In this document: positions 12,938-13,834 of the stretch, piece by piece
How positions within the stretch are numbered: the stretch's first letter is position 1
How the letters are laid out: the number at the start of each line of letters is the position of its first letter
Source of the DNA: Bacteroides sp. 43_108
GTDB taxonomy: Bacteria > Bacteroidota > Bacteroidia > Bacteroidales > Bacteroidaceae
Length of the DNA stretch: 13,834 bases
Assembly (NCBI GenBank): GCA_001915545.1
Contig: MNQS01000137.1
Span: 1 to 13,834, forward strand
Reading direction: 5' to 3'
Program-made: the position numbers and the translations under genes
Notes under the pieces: generated by a model
Database searches by the model: none
Seen by the model: the letters and a program-made list of their open reading frames with translations, nothing else
Told to the model about the DNA's origin: nothing

Positions 12938-13264
12938 TTAAGACTCTTCAATGATACGGTTCATCAAATCACATATTTTTTGGCAGCTATGACGGTCTGC
13001 GCAAGCAGGATAGGGGCATTCCTCAAAGGATGCCTGATTATCCGTAACTATGAAACCTCCGGAACGACATACATAACTTACCGGATGAAAATAAATATCT
13101 TCCTTTTTCGGTCTATAAGTACATAGTCTTATAAGGCTGTTCAGCTCTTTGCAAATTTGCTCACATTTTTCTTTGGGATAATGTGGCAAATCACCGAATG
13201 CTTCGTAGGGGACAAAGGCAAATGCTTTGTCATCCCACATGACAGGTGTGTAATTCTGTACCAT
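12938..13264 (-). CDS. Hypothetical cysteine-containing protein, second gene of the operon
   Basis: A 108-residue protein I do not recognise. It opens MVQNYTPVMWDDKAFAFVPYEAFGDLPHY, followed by six cysteines in KCEQIC (about 33-38), LCTYRPK, YVCRSGG, ECPYPACADRHSCQKIC (about 82-98). The spacing CxxxC...CxxxxC...C could bind a metal, though it does not match a zinc-finger family I know, and the paired CEQIC/CQKIC segments with following helices (KELNSLIRL, DLMNRII) look like an internal repeat. It starts 45 bases after the 84-residue gene and ends 14 bases before the next. Function unknown. Confidence 0.66.
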   Translation of the reverse strand: MVQNYTPVMWDDKAFAFVPYEAFGDLPHYPKEKCEQICKELNSLIRLCTYRPKKEDIYFHPVSYVCRSGGFIVTDNQASFEECPYPACADRHSCQKICDLMNRIIEES

Positions 13265-13309
13265 TTGTTATTTGGAATAAGGATGGCTGGCAGATTCCGT
13301 ATTTCTGTA

Positions 13310-13564
13310 TCAGTTAGGTAATCCGTCACTATTTAAGTGCGCCTGGGCAAACTCCCGGAGGTTCGTTTCGGCAATGCACTTTTCATAAATCTCATCCAAT
13401 ACTTCTTGCATATTTTCTACTTTATTGAATTTTAAGGGGCTGCCGTTTGTTGCGGCTTGCCTTTCCAGTTGTTCGATGATACTGGGAAATATCCCACGCA
13501 ATAAACCGACGGTAGCTACGGCTGTAGCTGGTTCTACCTCTATTGTAATCTTTTTCTTTTCCAT
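13310..13564 (-). CDS. Hypothetical protein, first gene of the operon
   Basis: An 84-residue protein, not recognised. It begins MEKKKITIEVEPATAVATVGLLRGIFPSIIEQLERQ, which could be a strand followed by a helix, and ends in an acidic helix (MQEVLDEIYEKCIAETNLREFAQAHL). An exact -7 promoter motif lies 19 bases upstream of its ATG, so it is the promoter-proximal gene of a three-gene minus-strand unit. No helix-turn-helix is evident. Small size and simple composition prevent a family call. Confidence 0.6.
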   Translation of the reverse strand: MEKKKITIEVEPATAVATVGLLRGIFPSIIEQLERQAATNGSPLKFNKVENMQEVLDEIYEKCIAETNLREFAQAHLNSDGLPN

Positions 13565-13582
13565 ATCGTTGTATTATGTTAT

Positions 13583-13590
13583 CAAAAGTA
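13583..13590 (-). promoter_or_regulatory. -7 promoter element of the three-gene minus-strand operon
   Basis: TACTTTTG on the minus strand matches TAnnTTTG exactly, 19 bases before the ATG at 13564. The -33 position (around 13610-13613) has no TTTG. Confidence 0.55.
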
Positions 13591-13657
13591 ATAATTATTA
13601 GGATATTGGTAAGCATTTCTTCTGAAAAACTTTTTAAAGATATTGTTTTAAGATGGC

Positions 13658-13685
13658 ATACTGTGTTTTTGCGTTCACGCAGTAT
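13658..13685. repeat. Hairpin upstream of the right-edge ORF, possible transfer-origin element
   Basis: ATACTGTGT (13658-13666) and ACGCAGTAT (13677-13685) pair over 9 bp with one G-T wobble and a 10-nt loop. It sits in a gene-free stretch of about 170 bases before the ORF at the right edge, which also has CCGC/GCGG at 13747-13756. Such hairpins are common at transfer origins, but no relaxase gene is visible here to support that. Confidence 0.42.
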
Positions 13686-13763
13686 TCTTTCCCACCCTCC
13701 CCTTCATCGGAATGGCTGTTCTCATTCCCGGCTTTCCCGTAGTCATCCGCTATGCGGCTGATT

Positions 13764-13834
13764 ATGGGTAAACCAGAAAAGAGAAGTTCCAAACGTGGGC
13801 GGGATTGCAATGGTCATCATCCGGAGCTTCGGCA
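13764..13834 (+). CDS. Start of a basic protein, runs off the right edge
   Basis: From the ATG at 13764 the frame reads MGKPEKRSSKRGRDCNGHHP and stays open to the window edge, 23 codons. An in-frame ATG at 13752 would add four residues. The lysine- and arginine-rich opening resembles the N-terminus of small mobilisation (MobA/MobC-type) proteins that often precede relaxase genes on Bacteroidales plasmids. The fragment is too short to confirm even that it is a gene. Confidence 0.28.
   Translation, partial: MGKPEKRSSKRGRDCNGHHPELR

Overview
The window looks like the accessory backbone of a Bacteroidales (Bacteroides / Parabacteroides / Phocaeicola type) plasmid, or of an integrated plasmid. 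The reasons are the Bacteroidetes -7 promoter motif TAnnTTTG upstream of several genes, AT-rich leaders with weak ribosome binding sites, and protein families I associate with that order: HipA toxins, IS66/IS4/IS1380 transposases, a RadC-like JAB protein and an HU-family protein. No database was consulted; every family call is from reading the translations.

Left third (1-4650) is a scrapyard of mobile elements and toxin genes. An IS66 transposase gene runs in from the left edge and the element appears to end at 1421. It abuts a fragment of an IS4-type transposase, then a full-length hipA-like kinase gene on the minus strand with no recognisable hipB, then an IS1380-family transposase pseudogene, and finally the 3' tail of a second, unrelated hipA-like gene with a premature stop.

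Centre (4650-8830) holds the replicon: a 402-residue replication initiator followed directly by six 20-bp iterons, the first of which contains the rep stop codon. An AT-rich tract lies between iterons 5 and 6. Beyond this is a long structured non-coding stretch, a RadC/JAB protein, a small four-helix membrane protein and a 124-residue protein of unknown role with a hairpin terminator.

Right part (8830-13834) holds three small modules. First, a minus-strand operon: a RhuM-type gene with a phospholipase-D-like tail, broken by a 1-nt frameshift, then a 109-residue unknown, then a serine recombinase likely to resolve plasmid multimers. Second, a plus-strand mazE-mazF remnant with an internal deletion but a perfect promoter and a perfect 13-bp operator palindrome, coupled to a 75-residue ORF, followed by an HU-family protein coupled to a 90-residue ORF. 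Third, a minus-strand operon of three small unknown proteins with its own promoter. The right edge has a hairpin and the start of a basic ORF that may lead into mobilisation genes.

Together the genes fit plasmid maintenance: replication (rep and iterons), multimer resolution (serine recombinase), nucleoid/DNA architecture (HU) and several decayed stabilisation modules (hipA, mazEF, rhuM). I see no convincing new defence or biosynthetic system. The least explained parts are the three-gene minus operon, the HU-coupled ORF and several strong hairpins in non-coding DNA.
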